Below are positions 22,584-32,216 of a DNA stretch of 39,362 bases, in pieces. The position numbers and the translations under genes were made by a program. This DNA is from an uncultured Lachnospiraceae bacterium (lineage in GTDB: Bacteria; Bacillota; Clostridia; Lachnospirales; Lachnospiraceae). The notes beneath the pieces are model-generated. The model was not told the DNA's origin and made no database searches. It saw only the letters and a list, made by a program, of their open reading frames with translations. The stretch lies in assembly GCA_910577645.1 (NCBI GenBank), contig CAJTOL010000031.1, forward strand, positions 1-39,362. The letters are read 5' to 3'. Each line of letters opens with the position of its first letter. The stretch's first letter is position 1.

Positions 22584-23918
22584 ATGAAATATAGCAAAGA
22601 AGACATTTTCCGCATGGTAGAGGAAGAAGATGTAGAATTTATCCGCCTCCAATTTACGGATATTTTCGGGGCTCTGAAAAATATGGCAGTGACGGTAAGC
22701 CAGCTGGAAAAAGCTTTGGACAACCAGTGTATGTTTGACGGTTCCTCCATTGAAGGATTTATTCATATTGAGGAATCGGACATGTACCTTCATCCGGATT
22801 TGGATACCTTTGAGATTTTCCCGTGGAGGCCTCAGCAGGGAAAAGTAGCCAGGCTTATCTGTGATATATATCTGCCGGACGGCAGGCCTTTTGCAGGGGA
22901 TCCCAGGTATATATTAAAGAAGGTTTTACAGGAAGCAGAAAGCCTGGGTTATTCTTTTCATGTAGGACCGGAATGTGAATTTTTCCTGTTCCGTATGGAC
23001 GAGGAAGGCCATCCTACAACCAAAACTCAGGAGGCAGGGAGTTATTTTGACATTTCTCCTCTGGATATGGGAGAAAATGTACGCCGGGATATTGTGCTTA
23101 ACCTGGAGGACATGGGCTTTTGTGTGGAGGCGTCCCATCATGAGTTGGCGCCGGGACAGCATGAGATCGATCTGGAATACCAGGAGGCTTTAAAAACCGC
23201 TGATGACATTATGACCTTCCGGATGGCAGTAAAGACAATTGCCAAGCGCCATGGATTTCATGCCACCTTTATGCCCAAGCCCAGAGAAGGCGTTAACGGC
23301 TCCGGTATGCATATCAATATGTCTTTGGCAGACAGGGAAGGAAACAATGTTTTTGCAGATCAGTCGGATCCTATGGGGTTAAGCGTCAGGGCCAGGCAGT
23401 TTATGGCGGGAATTCTCTGTCATATGGAGGGGATGGCCCTTCTGACCAATCCTCTGGTCAATTCCTATAAAAGGCTGATTCCGGGCTATGATGCGCCGGT
23501 TTCCATCTCCTGGTCAGAGAAATCCAACAGAAGCTCTCTGATTCGCATCCCCTCCACCAGGGGGAAAGGCACCCGAATTGAGCTGCGCTGCCCGGATTCG
23601 GCGGCGAACCCCTATTTGGTGTTGTCTGCCTGTCTGGCTGCCGGATTAGACGGAATGAAAAAGGAAATGGAGATACCGGACAGCCTGGAAGGCAATGTAT
23701 TTACCATGGATGAAGGGATGCTGACGGAAAAAAATGTACGTTTTCTGCCCCGCACCCTTGGGGAGGCCATCCAAGCTTTTGAGAAAGATTCCTTCGTAAA
23801 AGAGGTGCTGGAACCTCATATTTTTCAGCAGTATTTAGAGGCCAAAAAGCGGGAATGGAAGAAATTCCGGGCCGCTGTAACCGACTGGGAAACCAGAGAG
23901 TATCTTTACCGCTATTAA
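22584..23918 (+). CDS. glnA: Glutamine synthetase type I (GSI-alpha)
   Basis: The enzyme makes glutamine from glutamate, ammonia and ATP, the main nitrogen-assimilation step. It has 444 aa, the length of the Gram-positive alpha type. Motifs are visible: the N-terminal loop MFDGSSIEGF, metal ligands in GPECEFFLF and HHELAPGQHEIDLEY, ATP-binding MPKPREGVNGSGMHINMSL, and NPLVNSYKRLIPGYDAPV with the flexible-loop and arginine residues. No tyrosine adenylylation site typical of GSI-beta was recognised. ATG follows GGGAGGAAACAGAAG. The next gene, 46 bp on, encodes an ANTAR protein likely to control nitrogen genes. Confidence 0.95.
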   Translation: MKYSKEDIFRMVEEEDVEFIRLQFTDIFGALKNMAVTVSQLEKALDNQCMFDGSSIEGFIHIEESDMYLHPDLDTFEIFPWRPQQGKVARLICDIYLPDGRPFAGDPRYILKKVLQEAESLGYSFHVGPECEFFLFRMDEEGHPTTKTQEAGSYFDISPLDMGENVRRDIVLNLEDMGFCVEASHHELAPGQHEIDLEYQEALKTADDIMTFRMAVKTIAKRHGFHATFMPKPREGVNGSGMHINMSLADREGNNVFADQSDPMGLSVRARQFMAGILCHMEGMALLTNPLVNSYKRLIPGYDAPVSISWSEKSNRSSLIRIPSTRGKGTRIELRCPDSAANPYLVLSACLAAGLDGMKKEMEIPDSLEGNVFTMDEGMLTEKNVRFLPRTLGEAIQAFEKDSFVKEVLEPHIFQQYLEAKKREWKKFRAAVTDWETREYLYRY

Positions 23919-23964
23919 ATCAGGAAAATGCAGGGATCAGAGCCAGGCCGGGAGGTGAAAGAGA

Positions 23965-24510
23965 TTGGCGGAGGTAATCGTAGCATTTTCAAAGCCTGAA
24001 AACGGGAAAAATATTAAAAATGTTTTAATGAAAAACGGCTTTCATGTGGCGGCCACCTGTATAAGCGCCGCTCAGACCTTGACAGCAGCAGAAGACCTGG
24101 AAAGCGGAATCGTAGTCTGCGGAAGCCATTTTGCAGATATGATGTACACGGAGCTGAGGGAATGCCTTCCGGGCTATATTGACATGCTGGTGATTGCACA
24201 GCCGGCTCATATGGCCGCCGGAAGGGCAGAGCATTTGGTGCTTTTAGCCATGCCCTTAAAGGTTAATGAGCTTATCGGTACCATGGAAATGATGACACGG
24301 ACTCAGCAGCGCCGGGGACGGAGACGTAAGAAGCCAATAGCCAGAAGCCAGGAGGATTTGGAAACCATAAAGCGCGCCAAAGAAATTTTGATTACCAGGA
24401 ATCGTATGGAGGAAGGGGAAGCCCACCATTACCTGCAGAAGTGCAGTATGGAAAACGGTACCAATCTGGTAGAAACCGCCCAGATGGTTATCAGTCTGGC
24501 AGGCGGTTAA
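23965..24510 (+). CDS. ANTAR-domain RNA-binding response regulator
   Basis: A 181-aa protein. The N-terminal 115 residues resemble a degenerate receiver domain (AEVIVAFSKPENGKNIKNVL) without a clear phospho-acceptor Asp. The C-terminal ANTAR domain (about 125-178) has EDLETIKRAKEILITRNRM and EGEAHHYLQK, the three-helix RNA-binding module. ANTAR proteins bind paired hexaloop hairpins to prevent transcription termination, frequently in nitrogen metabolism. It follows glnA on the same strand, so it probably serves that regulon. The start is TTG at 23965 after GGAGGTGAAAGAGA. No partner histidine kinase is in the window. Confidence 0.87.
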   Translation: MAEVIVAFSKPENGKNIKNVLMKNGFHVAATCISAAQTLTAAEDLESGIVVCGSHFADMMYTELRECLPGYIDMLVIAQPAHMAAGRAEHLVLLAMPLKVNELIGTMEMMTRTQQRRGRRRKKPIARSQEDLETIKRAKEILITRNRMEEGEAHHYLQKCSMENGTNLVETAQMVISLAGG

Positions 24511-24590
24511 GCAGATAAACCGGACAATCGCCTGACTGTTAAAATGGCAGGCCGGAAGACATGACAGAAGACAGAAAGAGGAACAGAGCC

Positions 24591-25394
24591 ATGAAATTTA
24601 CTAAGATGCAAGGGATCGGAAACGATTACGTATATATAAACTGTTTTGAAGAGCAGGTTGAGAGCCCGGAGAGGCTGGCAGTGAAAATCAGTGATCGCCA
24701 CTTCGGCGTAGGATCGGACGGCCTGATTCTAATTTGCCCGTCAGATGCAGCAGACTGCAGAATGAAGATGTTTAACGCAGACGGAAGCGAAGGGGCCATG
24801 TGCGGAAATGCTATCCGCTGTGTGGGAAAATATGTATATGACCACAAAATCGTAGATAAAAAGATTATCACCGTGGAGACAAAAGGGGGAATCAAGACTC
24901 TGGATATGACGGTGGAAAACGGCAAGGTTACCCTGGTCAGGGTAGACATGGGGGAGCCGGTCCTCACCTCCGGGCTGCCGGAAAATATTAATATTTTGGG
25001 AGAGGATTACCAGTTTGTAGGGATTTCCGTGGGAAACCCCCATGCGGTTTACTTTATGGAGGAGATCGACAGCTTGGATTTAGAAAAAATCGGCCCGGCC
25101 TTTGAAAACCATAAGAGATTCCCGGATCGGGTAAACACCGAGTTTGTCCGCTTTATAGATGGGGAACACATTCAGATGCGGGTGTGGGAACGGGGCAGCG
25201 GGGAGACCTGGGCCTGCGGCACCGGCGCTACGGCCAGCGCAGTGGCCTCTATCCTTACGGGCCGTACAGGCAATCAGGTAGATGTGGCCCTGCGGGGAGG
25301 CCATCTTCTTATAGAGTGGAACCGGGAAACCAACCATGTATTTATGACCGGACCGGCGGTGGAGGTGTTTACCGGAGATTATGAACCTGTTTAA
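24591..25394 (+). CDS. dapF: Diaminopimelate epimerase
   Basis: The enzyme converts LL- to meso-diaminopimelate for lysine and peptidoglycan synthesis. Both catalytic cysteines are present: Cys71 in ADGSEGAMCGNAIRC and Cys209 in TWACGTGATASAV. MQGIGNDYVYIN and HFGVGSDGLI at the N-terminus and GNPHAVYF are also characteristic. The open frame goes back to 24561, but ATG at 24591 follows AAGAGGAACAGAGCC and gives the standard MKFTKMQGIGND start (267 aa). It overlaps the sensor kinase gene by 14 bp, so the two are probably translated together despite unrelated roles. Confidence 0.95.
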   Translation: MKFTKMQGIGNDYVYINCFEEQVESPERLAVKISDRHFGVGSDGLILICPSDAADCRMKMFNADGSEGAMCGNAIRCVGKYVYDHKIVDKKIITVETKGGIKTLDMTVENGKVTLVRVDMGEPVLTSGLPENINILGEDYQFVGISVGNPHAVYFMEEIDSLDLEKIGPAFENHKRFPDRVNTEFVRFIDGEHIQMRVWERGSGETWACGTGATASAVASILTGRTGNQVDVALRGGHLLIEWNRETNHVFMTGPAVEVFTGDYEPV

Positions 25395-27234
25395 AAAGCA
25401 TTCTTCCTTAAAGAAAGTTTATTATCGCAGTTTTGTACTGTTGATTGTGGTACCCATTCTTCTGTTGTTTTTTGTGTCTTTAAGCATTACCCGATATATG
25501 ATGCAGAAAAATGCGGTAAGTAATATCCAGAATTCCCAGGACGCCATCCGATCCTCCCTTACAGAAGCATCCCGAAAAACAGCGCTTCAGCTTTCCCACC
25601 TGGTATTTGTCAATAATAATGAGGTTTTATCTCTGGCCGCCGCTATTAACAGTTCCTACGGAAACAAACGGTATGAATATGGAAACCGGTTAAATGAAAT
25701 GTTCCGGGTAGCGGCAGCTCCGTCCCAGAATACAATTTCCGCCATGTTTTATATGAAGAATGGAGAAAACGTATATTTAAAAGATGAGATTCGTCTTCCA
25801 AAGGAAGAGATGGAAGGCGAGACCTGGTATCAAAAGGCATTGCAATGGAAGGATGTGGTGAGCCTGGGAATTTTTGATACTTCCAGGCAGAATATTACTT
25901 ACTCACGCCTGAAAAGCGGCCAGTGCGTTTTGGTGGCGGCTCTTTCACCGGACCGCCTTCTGGATCGCTCCAAAACCATAGAAATGGTAATGCTGTTTGA
26001 TGTAACGCCGGTGGGGGATTTGATAAAAAAGTATAACCGGGATCCCCTGCTTGGTATCACCTTTCTCATAGATAAATCGGGAACCCTTCTATTTGCCGGG
26101 GAAGATCACGAGCAAGCCGCCGATTTCCTGAAAAATTTGTCTTTAGAGGATTTAAATGCAGGTCAAAATAGCCAGTGCTTCCGCAGATGGCTGCCGGATC
26201 CCTACACCGGACGCAGGGGAAATTACACTATTGTGTGTTCAGAAGGCGGGCAGTCAGGGTGGCGTTTAGTGACCTGCGTCAAAACCGAAAATCTGACAGC
26301 CGCTTATAACCAGATGGCGGTAATCTGGGTGGTAGTCGCAGGAATTGTGATGTTTTTGTTTTATTTGTTCTCCCGTTTTTTTCTTCGATCCATTATCGGG
26401 CCGGTACATACTATGGTGGAGGGGCTTCAGGAACTGGAGGCAGGCAACCTGGATACCCACATTGAACCGGCTGGCCACACAGAGATTCGCAACATGATCC
26501 ACTCTTTTAACCGGATGGTGCGCCATCTGAAAGTTTCTATTGCAGAAAACGAGCAGATTGAGAAAAAGAAGCATGAGGCCGAGGTGCGGGCCCTGCAGTC
26601 TCAGATTAATCCTCATTTTCTGGTCAATACCTTAAATTCCATTCGTTTTATGGCTCAGGTTTCACGTTTTGAAGGGATCCGCAGGATGGCGGAAGCGCTG
26701 ATTAAGATTTTGTCCTGCTCTTTCCGGGGAAACATTAGTTTTTACACGGTAAAAGAAGAGCTGGAAGTGTTGGACAGTTACCTGTATTTGATGAAAATAC
26801 GATATTCTAATGGATTTGAAGTTTCTTATCAGATCGATGAAGGATGTCTGGAATACCGGATGCCCCGGCTGATTCTCCAGCCGGTTGTGGAAAATTCCGT
26901 TGTACATGGTCTTTCGGAAAAAGAAGACGATATCGGACACCTTCAGGTGCAGGTAAGCCAGAGTAAGGAATTTTTGATATTTACCATAGCAGATGATGGA
27001 GCCGGAATGACAGAAGATGAGATAAAGAATCTGTTTACACCCAGGGAGCGCCGGACGGGAGACAACACCAGTATCGGGGTGGAAAATGTATATGCCCGGA
27101 TAAAGTTGTATTTTGGAGAAAATTGTCGGATGTCTATGGAGAGCCGGCTGGGAAAGTATACCAGAACCACCATTGAGATACCTAAGATAACGGAGGATGT
27201 AAAAGGTGAACCGAGTCCTGATAGTAGACGATGA
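25381..27234 (+). CDS. Sensor histidine kinase, YesM type
   Basis: The membrane sensor of a two-component system of 617 aa. A transmembrane helix at about 14-36 is followed by an extracellular sensor domain to about 310, a second helix near 313-335 and a HAMP domain (about 335-390). The His_kinase block is LQSQINPHFLVNTLNSIRF with His412. The ATPase has its N box at about 503-510 (VVENSVVHG) and G box at 538 (DDGAGM). The usual Tyr in HFLYNTLN is Val here. The paired regulator overlaps by 29 bp, and sugar ABC genes follow, so it probably senses a carbohydrate outside the cell. Confidence 0.92.
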   Translation: MNLFKKHSSLKKVYYRSFVLLIVVPILLLFFVSLSITRYMMQKNAVSNIQNSQDAIRSSLTEASRKTALQLSHLVFVNNNEVLSLAAAINSSYGNKRYEYGNRLNEMFRVAAAPSQNTISAMFYMKNGENVYLKDEIRLPKEEMEGETWYQKALQWKDVVSLGIFDTSRQNITYSRLKSGQCVLVAALSPDRLLDRSKTIEMVMLFDVTPVGDLIKKYNRDPLLGITFLIDKSGTLLFAGEDHEQAADFLKNLSLEDLNAGQNSQCFRRWLPDPYTGRRGNYTIVCSEGGQSGWRLVTCVKTENLTAAYNQMAVIWVVVAGIVMFLFYLFSRFFLRSIIGPVHTMVEGLQELEAGNLDTHIEPAGHTEIRNMIHSFNRMVRHLKVSIAENEQIEKKKHEAEVRALQSQINPHFLVNTLNSIRFMAQVSRFEGIRRMAEALIKILSCSFRGNISFYTVKEELEVLDSYLYLMKIRYSNGFEVSYQIDEGCLEYRMPRLILQPVVENSVVHGLSEKEDDIGHLQVQVSQSKEFLIFTIADDGAGMTEDEIKNLFTPRERRTGDNTSIGVENVYARIKLYFGENCRMSMESRLGKYTRTTIEIPKITEDVKGEPSPDSRR

Positions 27235-28711
27235 AACCATTGTTCGGGTGACATTAAGATCTTTAATTGACTGGGAGGCCAACGGCTATACCATTATAAA
27301 AGACTGCATGAGCGGCCAACAGGCTTTGGATTATCTGAAAGAGACCCCGGTGGATCTCCTCATTACAGATATGAAGATGCCGGGAATGGACGGTCTGGAA
27401 TTAATGGAAGCGGTGAGCCGGGAAGGAAAGATTCCGGTGACCCTGGTTCTTTCCGGATATAATGAGTTTGAACTGGTTCGGGAAGCTTTTCGTAAAGGGG
27501 CTTATGATTACCTTTTAAAAAGTGATTTAAATGCGGAGTCTTTGACTGCTTTGTTAAAAAAGCTCAATCAGGATATTTTTAAAGGCGGCACACCGGAAAA
27601 TTACAGCCTGGAATCCGGAAGAATCCAGCTGCCGAAAGACGGCCGGTACAGCATGGTTTTGTTTGAGATCAGGGATTTTAAACGGCAGACAGCCAGGTTC
27701 GGAGAAAATCTGGATGAGAAGCTGGAAAAGCCTATGTTAGAACTGGCCCGCCAGATTCCCAGAGTCGGTGCAAAAGGCGGTATTATCAAGGTCTATCCAT
27801 CGCAGCTTTTGCTTTATTATAAAGTGACAGACGAAATTCAGTATCCTGCCGCCATCCAGGCTTTGGTACGCCAGATTCAGGCGGTATGGAGGGATTATAT
27901 GAATTTGGAGGTGCTGGCGGGAATCAGCGTTCCGGTTACCAATGGCCAGATTGATGAGGCGCTGGAGCAGGACATCCGGCTTCTGAAATGGAGCGCCCTC
28001 TATGGGGCTTACGGAGTCAGCACTTTTGGGGAATTTAAAAGCCGTATCCAGGTGATGGAGGAGGAAAAAGGCAGATGTATGCCTCTTCTGACTGCTCTGC
28101 TTTCCGGCAACCAGGTGGGAGCGGAGACAGAGAAGCAGGACTTTTTAACTAAGCTGGAAACGCTTTCTTTAGAAGGGGCTAAGGAACGGTGTCTGCAGCT
28201 TATCTGCCAGTTAGCGGATAAATTCCGGGAATATGAGCTGGACTTTACCTCCCTGTTTTCCGAGGAGGTAAATTATTATGAGAAAATCGGACGTCTGGAA
28301 ACAATAGGAGAGCTGAATCTGTGGCTTAACAATTACATTCGGTGGGTGGGACATCATTTGGAAATAGCTCGGGAGAACAGACAGGCGGATATTATAGAAC
28401 GGGCACAGCGTTTTTTGTCGGATAATTTTGTAAACCCAGAACTGACCTTAAGAGTGGCCGCAGATTATGTGGGTCTGAATGAAAAGTATTTCAGCTCTAA
28501 ATTTACCAAAGAAACCGGGATGACCTTTAGCGTCTACTTAACCAGGCTGCGGCTTCAGAAGGCGAGGCAGCTTATGGATACCACAGATTTGAAGGTCTAT
28601 GAGATCAGCGACAGGGTAGGATACAACAACGTAGAACATTTTAACCGGACGTTTAAAAAGAATCTGGGAATCAGCCCCAGTGAGTACAGAAAGTCCGGAA
28701 AAAAACAATGA
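27206..28711 (+). CDS. AraC-type response regulator, YesN type
   Basis: Partner of the upstream kinase, 501 aa. The receiver domain (1-120) has the acidic DDE at the start, the phospho-acceptor Asp55 in LLITDMKMPGMDG and the Lys in YLLKSD. A middle region of unknown fold (about 130-390) precedes the two-helix AraC DNA-binding domain (about 400-500; LRVAADYVGLNEKYFSSKFT and ISDRVGYNNVEHFNRTFKKN). The start is GTG at 27206, overlapping the kinase gene. It probably activates the solute-binding, permease and lacZ genes that follow on the same strand. Confidence 0.93.
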   Translation: MNRVLIVDDETIVRVTLRSLIDWEANGYTIIKDCMSGQQALDYLKETPVDLLITDMKMPGMDGLELMEAVSREGKIPVTLVLSGYNEFELVREAFRKGAYDYLLKSDLNAESLTALLKKLNQDIFKGGTPENYSLESGRIQLPKDGRYSMVLFEIRDFKRQTARFGENLDEKLEKPMLELARQIPRVGAKGGIIKVYPSQLLLYYKVTDEIQYPAAIQALVRQIQAVWRDYMNLEVLAGISVPVTNGQIDEALEQDIRLLKWSALYGAYGVSTFGEFKSRIQVMEEEKGRCMPLLTALLSGNQVGAETEKQDFLTKLETLSLEGAKERCLQLICQLADKFREYELDFTSLFSEEVNYYEKIGRLETIGELNLWLNNYIRWVGHHLEIARENRQADIIERAQRFLSDNFVNPELTLRVAADYVGLNEKYFSSKFTKETGMTFSVYLTRLRLQKARQLMDTTDLKVYEISDRVGYNNVEHFNRTFKKNLGISPSEYRKSGKKQ

Positions 28712-28829
28712 TCATTTAAACTTTTTTAAAGATCTAACGAAATATCAAGAAATCAAACTTTTATTCATAGAACAATACCTCCTGAGTTGATAAAATAGGA
28801 TTAACAATCAACAAGGGAGGTTTTCTTTA

Positions 28830-30215
28830 ATGAAGAAGAAATTTTTAGCGTTGACTATGTGCGCGGCATTAGCCACAGGGACATTGACTGCATGTGCGCC
28901 GGAGGATTCGGCGGACGCTGCTGCTACTACCTCAGCTCAGACTACCGAGGCGGCAACTGTGGATACCACAGCGGCAGAGACGGCTCCGGCTGAGGTAAAT
29001 GAAGAGTTAAGCGGCGATTTAGTATTTACGATTTGGGATAATAACCTGATGGATTACATTGATGCCAACGATATGGTAGGAAAATTCCAGCAGCAGTACC
29101 CTAACGCCAACATTGAAGTAGAGAAAATCAAGGATGACTCGGAATACTGGAATGCCATGAAAATGAGGGCATCTGCAAATCAGCTTCCGGACATTATGTT
29201 TAACAAGCCATTTACCTTATCCAGATTCCAGGATTACTTGTTGGATTTATCGGACTTAGAGGCTACCAAAAACAATGAACTGGCTGCCGGTTATGCTTTA
29301 AACGGCAAGATTTTAGGCGTTCCCATGACTGCGGGATATGAGTATGTGTATTATTGGAAGGACATGTTTGCAGAGGCAGGCGTAGAAGTTCCCACCACCT
29401 GGGAACAGCTGAAAGAGGTTTCCTTAAAGCTTCAGGAACATTTTGGAAAAGACAATCCTAATTTCATGGCAATTGCACTGGGAGCCAAGGACGAGTGGCC
29501 GGACTATCCGTTTATGGAATTTATGCCTGCCCTGGAAGGCGGCAACGGCCAGAACTGGAACGATATGGCAAAGGTGGACGAGCCTTTTGCAGACGGAACC
29601 GATATTTCTAAGGCTTACCACAAGGTATATGATTTATTTACCTCCGGCGTATTCGGAAAAGATCCTTTAGGACTGGGCAATGATCAGGCAACCGCGCTGT
29701 TTGCACAAAAGGAAGCAGCTATTATTGCACTGGGAGACTGGGGATTACAGAACATTAAGGACGGCACCGAAGATTATTCCCAGCTGGGCTGTTTCTATCT
29801 GCCGGTAAGAGACACCGAGGCGGAGCCTTTTAGAGTTGTGGTACAGGGAGATTCCTTTATGGGCGTAACTACCCACAGCAAGAATCCGGAGCTGGCAAAA
29901 GCTTTTGTGGAATGGTTCTACAGTGATGCATGGTATCCGGGATACATTAATTATGTAACCAGCGCTTCCTCTATGACCAACTTCCCCAAGGAGAAAGATC
30001 CTATCCTGGCAGAGGCAGATACCGCACAGCCAGACAGCCAACTGGTAATGTATGACGGAGGCGGAGACGATTTCCAGACTATTCAGAATGAAACCGCATT
30101 CGATTATAAAAAACTGGGCGCAGAAATGTTTACCGAAGGCTTTGATTTAGATGCCAGGCTGGCTGAACTTAACGCAAAGTGGAAGGATGCAAGAACAAAA
30201 TTAGGAACCCAGTAA
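28830..30215 (+). CDS. Extracellular sugar-binding lipoprotein of an ABC importer
   Basis: The substrate-binding component of family-1 type, 461 aa. A lipoprotein signal MKKKFLALTMCAALATGTLT is followed by the lipobox Cys22. A Thr/Ala-rich linker (about 30-60) then leads to the mature domain with LSGDLVFTIWDNN and family-typical motifs (NPELAKAFVEWFYSD). It is anchored on the outer face of the membrane and should deliver an oligosaccharide, probably a beta-galactoside given the lacZ downstream. ATG follows AAGGGAGGTTTTCTTTA. A hairpin terminator separates it from the permeases, which would favour higher expression of this subunit. Confidence 0.92.
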   Translation: MKKKFLALTMCAALATGTLTACAPEDSADAAATTSAQTTEAATVDTTAAETAPAEVNEELSGDLVFTIWDNNLMDYIDANDMVGKFQQQYPNANIEVEKIKDDSEYWNAMKMRASANQLPDIMFNKPFTLSRFQDYLLDLSDLEATKNNELAAGYALNGKILGVPMTAGYEYVYYWKDMFAEAGVEVPTTWEQLKEVSLKLQEHFGKDNPNFMAIALGAKDEWPDYPFMEFMPALEGGNGQNWNDMAKVDEPFADGTDISKAYHKVYDLFTSGVFGKDPLGLGNDQATALFAQKEAAIIALGDWGLQNIKDGTEDYSQLGCFYLPVRDTEAEPFRVVVQGDSFMGVTTHSKNPELAKAFVEWFYSDAWYPGYINYVTSASSMTNFPKEKDPILAEADTAQPDSQLVMYDGGGDDFQTIQNETAFDYKKLGAEMFTEGFDLDARLAELNAKWKDARTKLGTQ

Positions 30216-30248
30216 AATTCAGATACTGTTGAATCTGGAAATAGAGAG

Positions 30249-30327
30249 GGGAATGTTGCAAAATAAAAGAAGACGGTATTCTATCAGCAGATGCCCGCCT
30301 GGTTTTATTTTGCGGCATTCCCTTTTT
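30249..30327 (+). terminator. Long-stem intra-operon terminator/attenuator
   Basis: GGGAATG (30249-30255) and CAAAATAAAA (30259-30268) pair with TTTTATTTTG (30303-30312) and CATTCCC (30316-30322), followed by TTTTT. It is 33 bp after the binding-protein gene and likely causes partial termination. Confidence 0.85.
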
Positions 30328-30348
30328 AAAGGAGGAAGGCAAATGTGA
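30328..30348 (+). other. Start-stop element (ribosome site followed by ATG-TGA)
   Basis: AAAGGAGG at 30328-30335 is seven bases before ATG TGA (30343-30348). It is a well-spaced ribosome site for a one-codon frame. A similar ribosome site with ATG occurs 85 bases later for the permease gene. Confidence 0.45.
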
Positions 30349-30427
30349 AGCATTTTTAGGACGCCTTCCGACGCCATGGCAGGGGACGTTTTGCGTCGCG
30401 TGCCGATTCATTAAAAGGAGGAAATAA

Positions 30428-31318
30428 ATGAATTCCCTTGACAAGAAAAAAAGACGTTTTATCCTGCTGTCCCTTATTATTCCCAGCACCCTGCTGATAT
30501 GCTTTGTAGTATTTCCGGCTATTGATTTGTTTCGGATGAGCTTTACCAACTGGGACGGCTATTCGGAGACCAGCAGGTTTATTGGATTTGAAAATTATAT
30601 TTCTATGTTTAAAAATAAAGATTTATGGCAGTCTTTACGGAACAACGCAGTATACTTTTTTACTCACCTTTTGATGATACCGGTAGAGCTGGCATTTGCG
30701 GTACTGCTGACATCTAAGCTGCGGGCGGCCAAGCTTTATAAAACTATGGTATTTATGCCTTACATAATCAACGGAGTTGCCATTTCCTATGCATTTTCTT
30801 ACTTTTTTTCTCCTATTAACGGCGCCTTTGATGAAATCTTAAAAGTTCTTCATTTAAGTATGCTGTCCCATAACTGGCTGTCCGATCCTAAGATTATTAA
30901 TTTTGTACTGGCTTTTGTATCCCTGTGGAGATTCTCAGGCTATCATGTGATTCTGTTTATGGCCGCTCTTCAGTCTCTTCCCCAGGACGTCCAGGAGGCG
31001 GCCAGAGTGGATGGAGCAAATGCCTGGCAGATGTTCCGGTATATTCAGATTCCGGCTATTATGCTGATGGTAGATTTTGTCCTTTTTGACAACATCCGGG
31101 GAGCTCTTCAGGTATTTGATATCCCCTTTGTTATGACCGCAGGCGGACCGGGCTATTCCTCCTCCACTTTTACTTTGTATACAATTAAAACGGCATTTAC
31201 CTTCTCAAATTTTGGGATGGCTTCCACTATGGCGGTGGCCATTATGGTTATGATTGTGGTGATCTATGTAATACAGAATAAGATTATCCATGGACTGATT
31301 CTGAAAGGAGACAAGTGA
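30428..31318 (+). CDS. Carbohydrate ABC transporter permease, MalF/UgpA type
   Basis: The first membrane subunit of the importer, 296 aa with about six transmembrane helices. The cytoplasmic EAA motif that contacts the ATPase reads EAARVDGANAWQMFRYIQIP. The N-terminus (LLSLIIPSTLLICFVVFPAI and DLFRMSFTNWDG) is typical of the family. ATG follows AAAAGGAGGAAATAA. No ATP-binding subunit is encoded here, so a shared MsmX-like ATPase is expected. The second permease follows at once. Confidence 0.93.
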   Translation: MNSLDKKKRRFILLSLIIPSTLLICFVVFPAIDLFRMSFTNWDGYSETSRFIGFENYISMFKNKDLWQSLRNNAVYFFTHLLMIPVELAFAVLLTSKLRAAKLYKTMVFMPYIINGVAISYAFSYFFSPINGAFDEILKVLHLSMLSHNWLSDPKIINFVLAFVSLWRFSGYHVILFMAALQSLPQDVQEAARVDGANAWQMFRYIQIPAIMLMVDFVLFDNIRGALQVFDIPFVMTAGGPGYSSSTFTLYTIKTAFTFSNFGMASTMAVAIMVMIVVIYVIQNKIIHGLILKGDK

Positions 31319-31320
31319 TT

Positions 31321-32157
31321 ATGAGAACGAAAAGAGTCCTGTCCCAGCTTCTGAAACAGCTTTTATGTCTTGCCATGGTGGCTGTTGTGCTGGCGCCCAT
31401 AGTACTGGTGCTGTTTGCTGCCTTTAAAACCAAGGCGGATATGGTAAAGATTTCCCCCTTGCTGCTGCCGCCAAAGAGCCGGTTTACTCTGGAAAACTTT
31501 CGGAAGGTTTTAAATGATAAATATTTACTGGTCGGTTTTAAAAATACCGGAATTATCCTGGTAGTCAGCATCTTTTTCAATGTATTGTTTGGGACCATTA
31601 CAGCCTTTATTATCGAAAGATTCCAGTTTCGCTTTAAGAAAATTATTGTGGGTTTGTTCTTTGCAGGAATGTTGATTCCCACCTTTGTAACCGAAATTGC
31701 CCGGTTTAAAATTATCAATGGGCTTGGGCTTTACAACTCTCTGGGAGCGCCCATTATCATCTATGTGGCTTCGGATTTGATGCAGCTTTATATTTACCGG
31801 CAGTTTATCTCCACCCTCCCCGTGTCCCTGGACGAAAGCGCCTTATTGGACGGCTGCGGGTACTTTGAATTATTTGTGCGGATTATTTTTCCTCTTTTAG
31901 CTCCGGCAACAGCTACGGTTATCATTATCAAGGCTATCAATATTATCAATGATATGTACATTCCTTACCTGTATATGCCCAAAAACGGACTTCGGACGCT
32001 CACTACCTTTTTGATGAATTATGCCAATGCTCAACAGGGATCCTGGCAAAGCCTGGCGGCAGGCATTATTATCATTATGCTGCCCACCATTCTGATTTAT
32101 TTGTTTTTCCAGAAATATATTCTGGCAGGTATTGCCGCCGGAGCAGTTAAGGAGTAA
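31321..32157 (+). CDS. Carbohydrate ABC transporter permease, MalG/UgpE type
   Basis: The second membrane subunit, about 278 aa with six helices. Its EAA-type motif reads ESALLDGCGYFELFVRIIFPLL. GLGLYNSLGAPIIIY and LKNDMYIPYLYMP-like segments fit the family. ATG at 31321, ten bases after AAGGAG, is preferred over the in-frame GTG at 31315. It starts 2 bp after the previous stop and leads into lacZ after 59 bp. Confidence 0.92.
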   Translation: MRTKRVLSQLLKQLLCLAMVAVVLAPIVLVLFAAFKTKADMVKISPLLLPPKSRFTLENFRKVLNDKYLLVGFKNTGIILVVSIFFNVLFGTITAFIIERFQFRFKKIIVGLFFAGMLIPTFVTEIARFKIINGLGLYNSLGAPIIIYVASDLMQLYIYRQFISTLPVSLDESALLDGCGYFELFVRIIFPLLAPATATVIIIKAINIINDMYIPYLYMPKNGLRTLTTFLMNYANAQQGSWQSLAAGIIIIMLPTILIYLFFQKYILAGIAAGAVKE

Positions 32158-32216
32158 AATATCTGCAGCAGCCTTTCTATAAAGGAAAACAAGGAAAAGG
32201 AGGAAAAGAGAAAAAT

